From positions 37,286,775 to 37,350,774 of the forward strand of contig OZ023213.1 of NCBI GenBank assembly GCA_963995525.1: a stretch of DNA of 64,000 bases, read 5' to 3'. Position numbers and translations under genes: made by a program. Position 1 is the stretch's first letter; each line of letters opens with the position of its first letter. Below are positions 39,778 through 49,367 of the stretch, one piece after another. Source of the DNA: Escarpia spicata (lineage: Eukaryota; Annelida; Polychaeta; Sabellida; Siboglinidae). The notes under the pieces were generated by a model, which made no database searches, had not been told where the DNA came from, and was given only the letters and a program-made list of their open reading frames with translations.

Positions 39778-42700
39778 TTACACGTCCACCGGACCCGTGG
39801 TGATTCCGTCCTCGTTGACCACGCGCTTGGCATAGAAGTAGGTCAACGCTGCGCGTTCCTGGGTGTACGTCAGCACGGACGAGTGATTGACCCGGAACCC
39901 ACGGTTCACTCCGCTTCCACTACGACGACTGGTCAGCACGTCCAGGAACGCCTGCTTGTCGATGGCGTTGAGTCGTTTGTTCAGTCCTTTGGTGGTGTAT
40001 TTATCGACCGTACCCGAACAATAGTAGGTCTTGCTGCACAGTCCCAGGAAACAGTCGCCGGATCATTCGACCTTGAAGAGTCCAGGTGTTCTCTTGTCGT
40101 ACGCCTTGCGCGCCTTGCAGCACGCCTCGGTGCCGTTCCACGGACGTCCGGCCAGGCGACAGCGTATGTAGTCGTTCCGATGATCGTCGCAACATTCGGA
40201 CGGTAGCCATTCGGAGCGGTGACGATAGTAGTGGTCGCGCAGTGCCGGGGTCACGAGGTCGTCGACGGACTCTCCGGCCAGAGCCAAATAGGCGCTATCC
40301 GTATCGGTTTCACAGTACTCGAACAGCGGACGATCCACGTACCTGATCATGAAGTCGTAGTAGAACTCCAACATGCGCAGTTTGGCCCACTGCAACACGA
40401 AGAATCCTACGTGCGTAGGCAGAGCGTATTTGACGGTACGCTTGTGCATTTCGATCTCGTACGCATCGGTGGTGACGACGTCGAGTTGACGGAAGCGACG
40501 ATTGTTGATCGCGGACGATGCGCTCTTCTCCGTGCAGTAGGTGACTTCGCGGTGCTTATCGACATTGGTGATAAATTTCCCATAGGAAGAATTGCCCATA
40601 AGTTTGTTGGTATCCGCGATCATGGCCTTGTCGGGATGGGCGTCTCCTTCGCGACGTGCGGTGGACACCGCCTCGCCGAATCGTCGGAAGCAGGCGACCG
40701 GTGTGTACTCGATGACCTGGTAGACGTGCGTCACCTCGAGTCCGTGCGCGAGGTACCATCGCAAGAGAGGTGTGGCGAGCAAGATCTTATCTCCACGATA
40801 ACTTCCGACGAGCATGCGACGCGGAGTCGTCATGATATCGTGTTCTTCGGCGTAGCGACGCATGAACGGTCCGAGGTCGTCGCGGGTCAGGTGAATGTTC
40901 TTGAAGATGGGCTGCATCTCGGCAAAGTGCGCGCGCAGTACCTCCGGTACACGTATGTCGCACTGAATCATACCGAACACGCTACCGTTGCGCACCCCTG
41001 TCAGGATCTGTTGTGTCGTCATTTTCCAGCGCACGTGTCGACGACGTTGTCGAACGTCCAGAAACTGTTTCACGCACGGATCGCGTCTCGCGACCTTCCA
41101 CTCGCATTCCCACATCTCGACAACACTCACAAAGTGTCGAAGATAGACCGTGTTCTTTTGCGTTTCGGCGAGCAGTTGCGTCATGGGTTTCCCGTTGACA
41201 TCGTTGACCTCACGACCGGTACACGGACAACCGTGATAGTAGCACCCGTGAAATTGATAGGCCGTCTTCGTTTCGCTACACCAACCGTCCACCGATAGTT
41301 TACCGATGCGCTTCTCTCGACCGTTGGTCTGGTGTCGTATGGTGAGTCCCGTGCTTTCGGACTCCCACGTCAGCCATTCGGCAGCCATCTGACCTGTGGG
41401 TTGTGCCGCTTCGGGTCGGAACTCCTTCTCTTCCCGTCGTCGCGTGTACCATCCCGTTGGCATCTCTTGCGATATCGACCACAGATACAATGCATTCGCA
41501 TCATAGCCGACGATGGACTGACACGTTCGAGCCACATCACCGTAGTCGTTACGACGTATCTTCGTGACCCCCTTCTCGTGGTGTCTGGTGAAGATGAGTG
41601 ACGGTCCTCCGACGATGTTCTCTCTGACGAGCTGGTGGACGTCCTTGTTCGTCTCGTTGAAGAGCGTAAAGAACGTCCTCTTCGGTACGTAGGTGAACAG
41701 ATAGGACAAGGTCAAACCAGGTATACTGATCCCTTGTTTGAACATGTCGATACCGCTGTGTTGGTAGAAGTCGAACTGTTTGTCGATGGCTTCCAAGAAC
41801 GGCACGACGTCCCTGTTGTTATACCAGACGAGAAAGTCTCGCAGAGTCTCCATGTCGTTGTCTCGCCACACCTTCCGACATCGCGTGTAGTCGTCGTCGG
41901 ATATACCTTCGTTCTTCAGTCGACTGAAGAAGGCCTCTTTGGGAGGTAGAGTGGTATCGTCGAGTCTCTCCAAGGTGTCCATGTATTCGTACGGGAAGTG
42001 ACCTTTCGTGACCTCGCAACCGTACGCTTTCAGGTACTTGTCGTACGAGAATCCAGGGGCGATATAATGAGTCATATCGAGGAATTTGAGGTCGTCAATC
42101 GATAGACACATAAACGTGTTGCCGCGTTTGATCACGTGAAACGCCCCTGCATCCTTCCTCTCTTCCTCCTCCTCCTCCCCGTCCTCTGTTGGTGTCTTTT
42201 CGGACAGGAAGTAGGGTACCAGGAACTGTTTGACGACGTTCAGATCGTACCTGCTCGAGTTGAAACCGATGACGGGCAACTGATGAAGCCAACCGTACAA
42301 TTGACCCATAAGAGTTTTGTAGGGATTGGTCGGTTTTCGTCGTGACTCGTTGTCGTCTCCTTTTGTAGCGGATGCCTCCTGTTCGTCCCACGTCGTGATA
42401 GCCTCCCCGATTTCGCGTAGTGTACCCTCGTACCTGTCTACGATGGTGTCGTAGGCTGCTTCGCTCATCGTCTGAAGGATACCCATCATGTTGGCTACCA
42501 ACTTGTTGCTGTCACCGTCCGTGATCAGACATTGTACCTGTTCGAATCCGGGTACGTTACTCGCCAGGGACACGCTCAACGGTACGTGACGAGCCACCCA
42601 GTGGACTTTGGCGCTGTCCGACGGAAGCTGTGACGTGTCGAACCAGGACTCGAAGTCGAAGGTGGCGCGATACGGATAGTAACGCAAACACTCGCTAACG

Positions 42701-44205
42701 TGAATGTTTTCGTCGTCCAAGCACTGGAAGACTGTCGGCGACGAATGATAGACACCACCGGGATAGATCTTTCGCACGCCTCCCGTACACCCGCGTTCGT
42801 GTCGTTCTAGATGGGGGGCGTCTTTCCATAGCGAGTCGCCACACTTCCTACATCGATAAGAGTGACAGTACATGTTCACGTCTTGTATGTAGGAACAGTG
42901 TGTCTCGTGAAGATTGACGTACATCGTTTCGGGATAGTGACACAAGGACCGACGTACGAGTTCGGCAGTCACCTTTCCGCCTTCTTCTTCCGGTTCGACG
43001 AGTTTGTAGACGCACACGTTGGTCTCAAAGGTGGTCTCGACGCGATAGATATCGTCCATTGTCACCCCGTCAAAGTCTTTCATTACCACCCCGTCAAAGT
43101 CTTTCATTGCCACTCCGTCACAGTCGTACTTCGCGTAGAGTAGCTTCACGGCGGGTTCCAGGTGGTATCGATCGCATCCACGATGCAGAGCCAGACACCG
43201 GAAGAGACACAGATTGTCGGTGTACTTTGTCTTGTTGACGGGGTCTCTTTCCAATCCGATGACGGCTTTGTTTCGTTTGATGTACCTCGGTAGTGTGATG
43301 TCCACACATCCTATCGGATGATCTACGATGTGATTGACGAAGAAGGTGACATTCGTGACCACCTCGCACACCCATTGACTGTCCGGACGCTGATTGATGA
43401 CCCACTGCAGCACGTCTGTTTCTCGGATGCGTTCCAGAAACGCATCAAAGTCTGCAGTGTTTGTGATCAGACACGGCTCGTCGAGGTAACGCCCGCAGCA
43501 GTTACAAGACGAATGATAATACCTGTACCTGTTCGTGGTCTTGTTCCTTAGAACAAAACCATAACTAAGATTAATCTTAAAGGCGTGCGTCTGTTCGCGG
43601 AACATGATCTTCAGTGACGGTTCTAGGGCGCTCGTGTCCAGTGTCGATACTCTGTAATTGTACCTGGATTGCACGGGTCCTCTAGCCATGTGGTTTCGGA
43701 TGGTCATCCAGTGCTCTCGGACGACGTCTCGTAGTTCCCTCGATAGAGTATCGGCGAAAGGGAGTCGGGGCGGTGGTTGTATCGGGTCGTCATCGTCGGC
43801 ACTCACACGTGGTCGCTCTGCGCATCTCGCTCGTTTGCGTAGGGGTGGCTCGCTCGCTTCCGCACGTCGGCTGCATACCGTCTTGATATGATGTACCAAG
43901 TTGTCACGTCTCGTGAACTCACGTGCACATATCTCGCAGCGGTGTAGAGTTTTTTGTGAGGTGTCACAAGGTTGCCTCTTGTGACGTAGCAGGTTGTCAC
44001 GTCTCGTGAAGTCTCTTCCACATCTCGAACAGGGGTGCCTAGTACTTTTTGATGGTTCGCCAGATGGCACCACTCGTGGCGCTGGTTTACTGTAAGCATG
44101 ATCATCGTCGTCGTGTGTTGATGTATGCGTTTGGTCTATGTGGCGTTGTATGTCTGCGTGTGTATCGAGCACGAGACCACAGTGACGACACGTGTGCTGC
44201 TTCAT
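39778..44205 (-). pseudogene. polB: Protein-primed family B DNA polymerase with one in-frame stop
   Basis: ATG at 44205; 1380 codons to TGA at 40063-40065, then the same frame stays open for another 94 codons to TAA 39778-39780, with typical polymerase C-terminal sequence. N-terminus: three C2H2/C2HC fingers (about residues 6-26, 59-80, 90-111). Exonuclease: Exo I with FDFES at about 516-520, Exo II GFNSSRYDLN at about 647, Exo III YNNRD at about 795. Polymerase: motif A SIVGYDANALY at about 897, motif B KLMGNSSYGKF at about 1201, motif C DTDS at 1301-1304. A Cys/His-rich insert (FHGCYYHGCPC, about 985-996) lies between A and B. All catalytic residues are present; the stop removes the thumb end. 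It would copy the linear element from a terminal protein. A triple DFDGV repeat at about residues 362-385 is a local expansion. Confidence 0.88.
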
Positions 44206-44246
44206 CGTCTACCTACAACTGAAGGATAGGAGATCCTTGTACGCGT

Positions 44247-44254
44247 CTATATAG
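44247..44254 (-). promoter_or_regulatory. TATA box of PolB
   Basis: CTATATAG, 42-49 nt upstream of the PolB ATG on the minus strand. Confidence 0.4.
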
Positions 44255-44506
44255 CCTAGTGTGACGTCATAGGAGCTTGTATGAGTGTGCGTGTATATAA
44301 ACGGAGGGGTATGTATTCATCGATCGTAACGAGCTATGACAAGAACAACAGACACCGAATTCCTGGATTACATATATACATCTTTATTCGTCGAATTACA
44401 AATTAAAAAAGCGAGTATACAAGAAAGCTAAGCTAAGCGTCTACAGTGACAGACAAGCGGCGCCTATAACCCCAGCTATAGCGTAGGAGCGCATTTCCTC
44501 TTGTCG
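44255..44506. other. Short spacer with poly(A) signal for upstream gene pair
   Basis: TTTATT near 44388 is AATAAA on the minus strand, 115 nt after the stop at 44507. A plus-strand TATATAAAC at about 44292 has no obvious gene. A box with GGCGCCTATAACCCCA near 44459 also occurs near 39715, so both spacers share a motif. Confidence 0.4.
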
Positions 44507-45058
44507 TCACTGCAGACGCTTCTGCAGTGAGTCCGTGATATAGGCAACGTGCTCAGCGGACTCAATGTTCCGTGCCAGTTCGCGGCAAATCGTCTGCACA
44601 GCCGTGTCGAGGTTACATCGTTTGGTGACGAACAGGACCGCCGCTAAACTCTGGATATTTAGTTCCAGGTCCTGTACGCCACCAAACAGCACCGGATGTG
44701 TCCACGGCATCGTCGTGTCCGTCTTGGACCACACGATATGTCCGTCGGTGGCTATATCGAGGGTTGAATCATCCGTTCGGAGTGTCTCGTATTCGGATGT
44801 ATCATCATTATCGCAAATCATGTTCAATGACTCGTCGGACGGTGGCGGTGGTGTTGCATCCTCACACGACATTTGCAGAGTCGTCACGTGACGCTGGGCG
44901 TTTAGATGCGTCAGGAGAGTCTGTCGTAGTGGAGTGTGGTGCCGGTGTCTTTTTCTAGGCGCCCACTCTAGCGGCTTCTCATCGTACGCTCTTTGAATGA
45001 GAGCTAGTCCGCTAGAGGGGGCAGTGCTGACCTGACAACACAATAACAACAACATCAT
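44507..45058 (-). CDS. Unknown Polinton ORF (183 aa), overlapped by TAATG
   Basis: Starts MMLLLLCCQ, a short hydrophobic start. A basic segment (PRKRHRHHTPLRQ) and an acidic middle (SLNMICDNDDTSEYET) follow; the last 60 residues look helical (LNIQSLAAVLFVTKRCN...). The ATG shares one base with the TAA of the preceding ORF (TAATG at 45056-45060), an arrangement known to allow coupled termination-reinitiation. No family recognised. It could be cleaved, membrane-linked, or simply a cytoplasmic protein with a greasy start. Confidence 0.55.
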   Translation of the reverse strand: MMLLLLCCQVSTAPSSGLALIQRAYDEKPLEWAPRKRHRHHTPLRQTLLTHLNAQRHVTTLQMSCEDATPPPPSDESLNMICDNDDTSEYETLRTDDSTLDIATDGHIVWSKTDTTMPWTHPVLFGGVQDLELNIQSLAAVLFVTKRCNLDTAVQTICRELARNIESAEHVAYITDSLQKRLQ

Positions 45059-45849
45059 TAGCAGGGTGTTTCCTCATCCAGGAGAGGTATACCGCGTACA
45101 CGTAGGATGGCTTGCACACGTGTTATGATGTCACGTGCCCGGTTCGGTGTGTCCACCATAAAGCTGTAATGGTGTACTGCACATCTCACGGTGTCTTGAA
45201 TCAGATGACTACGTACCAGGTAGATGGTGTTTGTCTCACTTTCGAAAGTGCGCCACAATTCGTTGCTCACGAACCGAACGATAGCATCGCACGCTACCGT
45301 CATCAACTCGGAGCACCAGACCTGTCTTCCCGGCTCGTCGTCTTGTAGGTACCAGGGCTGCGGCGCCTTCGGTGAGTCTTCCGTCTCATCCGACACGGTT
45401 ATACCACGACTACGGAGACTCGTTTTCACTCGTGATACAACATCACGAATAAACCACGGCACGCGCGATGTGCATACCAAATCGGATACTGCCATATCAA
45501 AAGCATGAAATATACGCGAACGATTCACTTTATACACGTCTTCGTGAACGTTCGCGTAGCGAAGGTACAGTCCTTCGGCTACCTGACGAATGCATGCGGT
45601 GGTTATAGTGGCTATAAATAACTCGTCATCTATCATGTACTCCGTTCGTTTCTGAATTGCATTCACTCTCTCTACTGCCTCCTGTAATTCACTAGGTCTC
45701 CGACTCTCATCGTAGTCAGAGAACTCACTATCAAAATCACCATCGTTAGCAACATCATCATTATCCTGATCACTAGACCATGCACATGACCCCACGTAAA
45801 TGGCACTTGCCTCGTCATTAAACGACAGTCGACGTTTCACACCACGCAC
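45058..45849 (-). CDS. Unknown Polinton ORF (263 aa) with internal domain duplication
   Basis: Starts MRGVKRRLSFNDE, followed by an acidic Asp/Ser stretch (residues 26-50). The remainder consists of two related halves: the segment ending VVSRVKTSLRSRGITVSDE (about 140-158) is echoed at the C-terminus by IITRVQAILRVRGIPLLDEE (about 242-261), each preceded by a helical block. No known fold recognised. It ends in TAATG with the next ORF. Position between PolB and the RPA-like gene suggests a replication or regulatory role, which is inference. Confidence 0.6.
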   Translation of the reverse strand: MRGVKRRLSFNDEASAIYVGSCAWSSDQDNDDVANDGDFDSEFSDYDESRRPSELQEAVERVNAIQKRTEYMIDDELFIATITTACIRQVAEGLYLRYANVHEDVYKVNRSRIFHAFDMAVSDLVCTSRVPWFIRDVVSRVKTSLRSRGITVSDETEDSPKAPQPWYLQDDEPGRQVWCSELMTVACDAIVRFVSNELWRTFESETNTIYLVRSHLIQDTVRCAVHHYSFMVDTPNRARDIITRVQAILRVRGIPLLDEETPC

Positions 45850-45939
45850 GGGGGTTGCCAGAACTGACTCGTATGACCGAGGAGGCGTCTACAACATACG
45901 ACAGAACATGTCAAATAGGTAGACAACCTCTAGGAACAG

Positions 45940-45941
<2 letters not shown>

Positions 45942-46034
<93 letters not shown>
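45942..46034. repeat. (TC)n microsatellite
   Basis: About 93 bp of CT dinucleotides upstream of the 263-aa ORF. Confidence 0.95.
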
Positions 46035-46036
<2 letters not shown>

Positions 46037-46071
46037 TCCGTCTGGGGGCGTCACCTTCTCTTTCGTTACTG

Positions 46072-46312
46072 TCAGGTGGCGCCTCTTACAGGAGTTAGGA
46101 ACAGCCTCTCTCTATACTACGTCAGACGGCGCCACCTAACAGTGAGTCACTGTCAGTTGGCGCCTCTTACGGCAGTTAGGAACAGCCTCTCTCTATACTA
46201 CGTCAGACGGCGCCACCTAACAGTGAGTCACTGTCAGTTGGCGCCTCTTACGACAGTTAGGAACAGGACCTCTCTATACCCCGTCAGAAGTCGCCATCTG
46301 AGTCGCTGTCAG
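46072..46312. repeat. 81-bp tandem repeat, three units
   Basis: GTCAGTTGGCGCCTCTTACG, TAGGAACAGCCTCTCTCTA and ACGTCAGACGGCGCCACCTA recur with an 81-bp period. Located between the 263-aa ORF and the end of the RPA-like gene. Confidence 0.8.
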
Positions 46313-46315
46313 TTC

Positions 46316-46807
46316 TTACGAGTGGATTATTTCCAGTGCTATGACGGTATAATTTCGATAGTCTCCCTTCGTCGTCTTTCTAATTGTCACCCTAGTCTGT
46401 TTGCCACGTAAGACATTCAGTGACTGGTAACGTTCTTCACCTGGTTTAAGCGACATATAGTCGTTTGCTGTCATTCCCCCTACGACCCCCTGGACTAGCT
46501 GATCAAATCCTGTTGCCCACACTTCGTGGCCCCTGTAATCGGCGAAAAGCATACCCATAGCATACTTGTAAACGGCAGTTCCCTTCTGACGCCCGTGGGT
46601 CAGGCATATACTGACGTTATGGTGCCCTCCTTTCGTTGTTTCAAGACGAACTTTCCGACTACATACTTTACACGCCGGATAACATACGTATTCGGGGGAC
46701 AGAGCACATGTCACTAGTGTCAGTGGGCGAACAAATGCGTACGTTCCGTCACTTACTTGTTCGAGTTCTGCCAGAAGGATTTCCTCGTTGACATTGGACA
46801 TCGCCAT
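46316..46807 (-). CDS. RPA70 DBD-C-like ssDNA-binding protein
   Basis: 163 aa. The pattern matches the C-terminal DNA-binding domain of the large RPA subunit: a zinc ribbon inserted in an OB fold, here C46-x2-C49 (YPACKVCSRKV) and C68-x2-H71, followed by YKYAMGMLFADYRGHEVWATGF, then a helix with VVGGMTANDY, and closing beta strands (TRVTIRKTTKGDYRNYTVIA). The family binds single-stranded DNA during replication and repair. In a Polinton it would coat the displaced strand made during protein-primed synthesis. The last zinc ligand is His in place of the usual Cys. A TATATAA lies about 75 nt upstream on the minus strand (46880-46887). The ORF is complete. Call is by motif and not by search. Confidence 0.65.
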   Translation of the reverse strand: MAMSNVNEEILLAELEQVSDGTYAFVRPLTLVTCALSPEYVCYPACKVCSRKVRLETTKGGHHNVSICLTHGRQKGTAVYKYAMGMLFADYRGHEVWATGFDQLVQGVVGGMTANDYMSLKPGEERYQSLNVLRGKQTRVTIRKTTKGDYRNYTVIALEIIHS

Positions 46808-46879
46808 CTTGTTGTGTAGTGAAGCGCTTTGAACGGCAGTGAGAGAGAGAGTGTTTGTCTTGTTGGATTTACCGTGGGT

Positions 46880-46887
46880 TTATATAC
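46880..46887 (-). promoter_or_regulatory. TATA box of RPA-like gene
   Basis: TTATATAC on the plus strand reads GTATATAA on the minus strand, about 75 nt before the ATG. Confidence 0.35.
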
Positions 46888-47032
46888 AATTCAATCCCTC
46901 CAGGGATCGAGCGCGTGACACCCCTAGATGACGGTATCGCGTCCCTGGCTGTTCATATCTTATCGCGCGCGTGACCTTATCTCTCCCGTACTTTGTCACC
47001 GCGTGGCTGCCTGTCTGTTTTTAATGAGCGCC

Positions 47033-47521
47033 TTATGTAAGCCGTATAGAGCGCTGTCTAACGAAGTCTCTCACTTGCATAAGTATCACACCGAGTATAT
47101 TCTCACCTGGTTTGTTACGGTTTGAGCTCTTACCCCAAAACCCCTCTGCACTGGGTACATTCTCAATAAGTCGTGCGTCACCTGTAGTCAACAAGCGTTG
47201 ACGTAGTTCAGAGACACGAAACTTGACGGCTAGTATAGCATGCATCACACTCCGACGTTGTATCAGCCATGAAACGACTCGATTGGGTATCCAACGGATC
47301 CTTTTACTCCAGTATTTCGCTTGTATTCCAGTGCGCGCGGTCTGAATCTTTCTCGCTGTGTTCTCGTCGTGAAAATATGTAGCTTTTTTAAACTGATAAG
47401 CTGCTTCTGCGCAAGTAAAGACTTCGCCCCATATATGTATTTCACATGGATAGAAATTCGATAGGAAGTGACCAGCACCCCTGAATTGTATATCCAAGCT
47501 CTTGACCACCATATGTTTCAT
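47033..47521 (-). CDS. NADAR-domain protein (YbiA/DUF1768 family)
   Basis: 162 aa, covering the whole domain. Hallmarks in order: HFLSNFYPC at 18-26, an EAAYQFKKA helix at 39-47, ALL-type helices with VMHAILAVKF at 92-101, LLTTGDARLIE at 110-120, and FWGKSSNRNKPGENILGVIL at 128-147. NADAR enzymes are N-glycosidases; members act on riboflavin-pathway intermediates or, as reported for others, remove ADP-ribose from guanine bases. They are found in bacteria, eukaryotes and large DNA viruses. In a Polinton it might reverse host or rival ADP-ribosylation of DNA, or salvage nucleotides; that is inference. The key residues appear intact. Next to a divergently transcribed spliced gene, with TATA-like CCCTATATACG at about 47716. 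Confidence 0.8.
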   Translation of the reverse strand: MKHMVVKSLDIQFRGAGHFLSNFYPCEIHIWGEVFTCAEAAYQFKKATYFHDENTARKIQTARTGIQAKYWSKRIRWIPNRVVSWLIQRRSVMHAILAVKFRVSELRQRLLTTGDARLIENVPSAEGFWGKSSNRNKPGENILGVILMQVRDFVRQRSIRLT

Positions 47522-47813
47522 CGCTGAGCACTCACAGAGTACTTTTCTTCTGACTGTATTGTTAGCGTTCTGATAAGAGGCATTGTCGTCTAATTGGCAT
47601 CACGCGCTTATCAGCAGCAGCAGCTGGTTCCCTCCGTCATATGACTGATATCGGTTTGTACTTTACCACTTCGACATAACCACGTTGTTACCCAGGCATC
47701 GCCCAGGTGCCGTCCCTATATACGTCCCTGGGTGCTTTTCATACCCCGGTATATTTCCACTCTACCGTGTGTTCCACAAGTTGTCTTCATAGTGTGTCTG
47801 CATACGTATGCTC

Positions 47814-47824
47814 TATCTATATAT
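47814..47824 (+). promoter_or_regulatory. TATA box of spliced acidic gene
   Basis: CTATCTATATATA about 42 nt before the ATG at 47861, the same spacing as for PolB. Confidence 0.4.
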
Positions 47825-47860
47825 ACCGGTTCGTTTGTTACATTCTTCATCTCATTCATA

Positions 47861-47936
47861 ATGTCGTCGTCAATACCCTGGATTCAACTCCTTGCTGAAT
47901 GGTGTCTTCGCGATCTCGAAGTTGTGTAAGTACTTT

Positions 47937-47997
<61 letters not shown>

Positions 47998-48735
47998 TTT
48001 GTTTCGTTTCATCCAATAGATATCCTATACATATCATACATAATCACAGTGTTCTTCACATAAACTACCTGTGACGTCTCACCTCTATCATATCATACTC
48101 TTACGTTCGTTATGTATCACTCACGAATGTCTATGTTTACGTTCGTTATATTACCTTTCAGGTCTCCCGCTGACATCGCTGACACCTGGAGTAGTGATGA
48201 CTCCGATATTGATGATGATGATTACACGTGAGTGTTCAACGATTATTTTACTATTTTTCTTCAATGTTTGTCGTTTCGACTAGCTACGCGGTGTTTGGTT
48301 ACCGATGACATCAGCAGACGTCTCCATTACGTATTGTATCATAGTCCGTTGATCTAGCTTGCCCTTTTATCGTGTGTCGGTTCCCTACGTGGTGTCTGGT
48401 TACATCGCTGTATTATTCCACTCGCTTGATCATTTTCAAGTGTTTCATATATGTTTCAGAGAAGTATTTTCAAAGTTTTCATATATTTAACGTCTCGTTC
48501 ATATGCTTTGAGAGTTTTTAATGTGTGTTCCAGAGACGAAGAGCTCCGCGACTATCATAGGTATTCATTCTGTAGAGTCATGGCGGAGCTGGTCCAGACA
48601 CGGGAGCTTTATGATCCTCCCAATCCTTGGGTTGACTCCGACCCTGTTGCCCCCCTGGACACGGGGGATGTCGACAATTGGTGTCCGGTGACAGATGATG
48701 ATGACGATGGTTTCGTTGATGTACTCGATCCCTGA
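47861..48735 (+). CDS. Three-exon acidic Polinton protein (110 aa)
   Basis: Exons 47861-47925, 48162-48227 and 48534-48735. Donors are GTAAGT and GTGAGT; acceptors are CCTTTCAG and GTGTTCCAG. Both junctions are phase 2 and give one open frame ending TGA 48733-48735, followed within 5 nt by AATAAA (48740). Exon 1 encodes MSSSIPWIQLLAEWCLRDLE; exons 2 and 3 are rich in Asp and Glu (SDDSDIDDDD, DDDDDGFVD) with a helical YHRYSFCRVMAELVQ block between. A TATATATA box stands about 42 nt upstream of the ATG. Function unknown; acidic tails of this kind fit a transcription co-factor or a histone-binding protein. It is the only plus-strand gene in the right half of the element. Confidence 0.6.
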
Positions 48736-48779
48736 TGTTAATAAACCATTCAACTTTCACACTGTGGTGTTTGTTGGCT

Positions 48780-48786
48780 ATTATAT

Positions 48787-48828
<42 letters not shown>

Positions 48829-49000
48829 TCTCTTTCATATACACATACATACATACAAGCATACCTATACACAGTTTAAAGTTTCATATATATATATATA
48901 TATATATTCTCTCTTTCATATACACATACATACATACAAGCATACCTATACACATTTTAAAGTTTCATATATATATATATATATATATATATCATAACGT
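48780..49000. repeat. (TA)n and ~82-bp duplication near right end
   Basis: Three (TA)n runs separate two copies of a segment TTCTCTCTTTCATATACACA plus TACATACATACAAGCATACC (about 48826-48890 and 48908-48972). Another (TA)n run of about 45 bp is in intron 1 of the spliced gene (47960-47995). Confidence 0.8.
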
Positions 49001-49235
49001 TTTCTCTTTGTTCTTTCGTTATTACATCATTCCGTTTACTTTTTATCTCTCATTATATACCTTTCATCACCTTTTACAACTTTTCTCTTTGATCTTTCGT
49101 TATGACTCTTTGATCTTTCGTTTCTTTCAATACCTTTCCTCTTTGAACTTTTGTTATTCCCTCTTCAGTCTCTCATATATACACAATAACCCTTCCATGG
49201 CTACTCATTCCACCACTAGGAGGCGCTACACACAC
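49001..49235. other. AT-rich subterminal region
   Basis: Repeated CTCTTTGATCTTTCGTTAT motifs; no gene. Confidence 0.4.
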
Positions 49236-49361
49236 TCCTACATACGATCACGTGACTACGCACTTTGCTCAGGGGGGCGGCTTTCGAAACCTCCCTATTA
49301 TCAACCAAAAACTCCTCCGAAATGCCTTAGGATACCCCTCCAAACATACCTATATACTACT
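49236..49361. repeat. Right terminal inverted repeat
   Basis: Reverse complement of 31674-31800, ending CTATATACTACT. Confidence 0.88.
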
Positions 49362-49367
49362 GACGTC
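49362..49367. repeat. Target-site duplication GACGTC (right copy)
   Basis: Matches 31668-31673. Confidence 0.88.

Larger units (their letters stand above)
31674..49361. mobile_element. Polinton/Maverick with internal fold-back duplication
   Basis: A 17,688-bp element bounded by inverted terminal repeats (AGTAGTATATAGGTATG... at 31674; reverse complement ending 49361) and a 6-bp target duplication. The core genes, all minus strand, are a small basic protein, packaging ATPase, small membrane protein, PolB, two unknown ORFs, an RPA-like protein and a NADAR protein; one spliced gene runs on the plus strand. The left 6.8 kb is a palindrome (31674-34899 against 35125-38464) that ends with a full-length third terminal repeat inside the element. 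The protease is therefore present twice, facing outward from the palindrome centre. No RVE integrase, major or minor capsid gene is visible. Several genes are damaged, so this copy is probably not autonomous. Confidence 0.9.

Noticed and set aside
40219..41298. 359-aa plus-strand ORF
   Set aside because: It lies wholly opposite PolB, whose catalytic motifs fix the real frame and strand; a shadow ORF.
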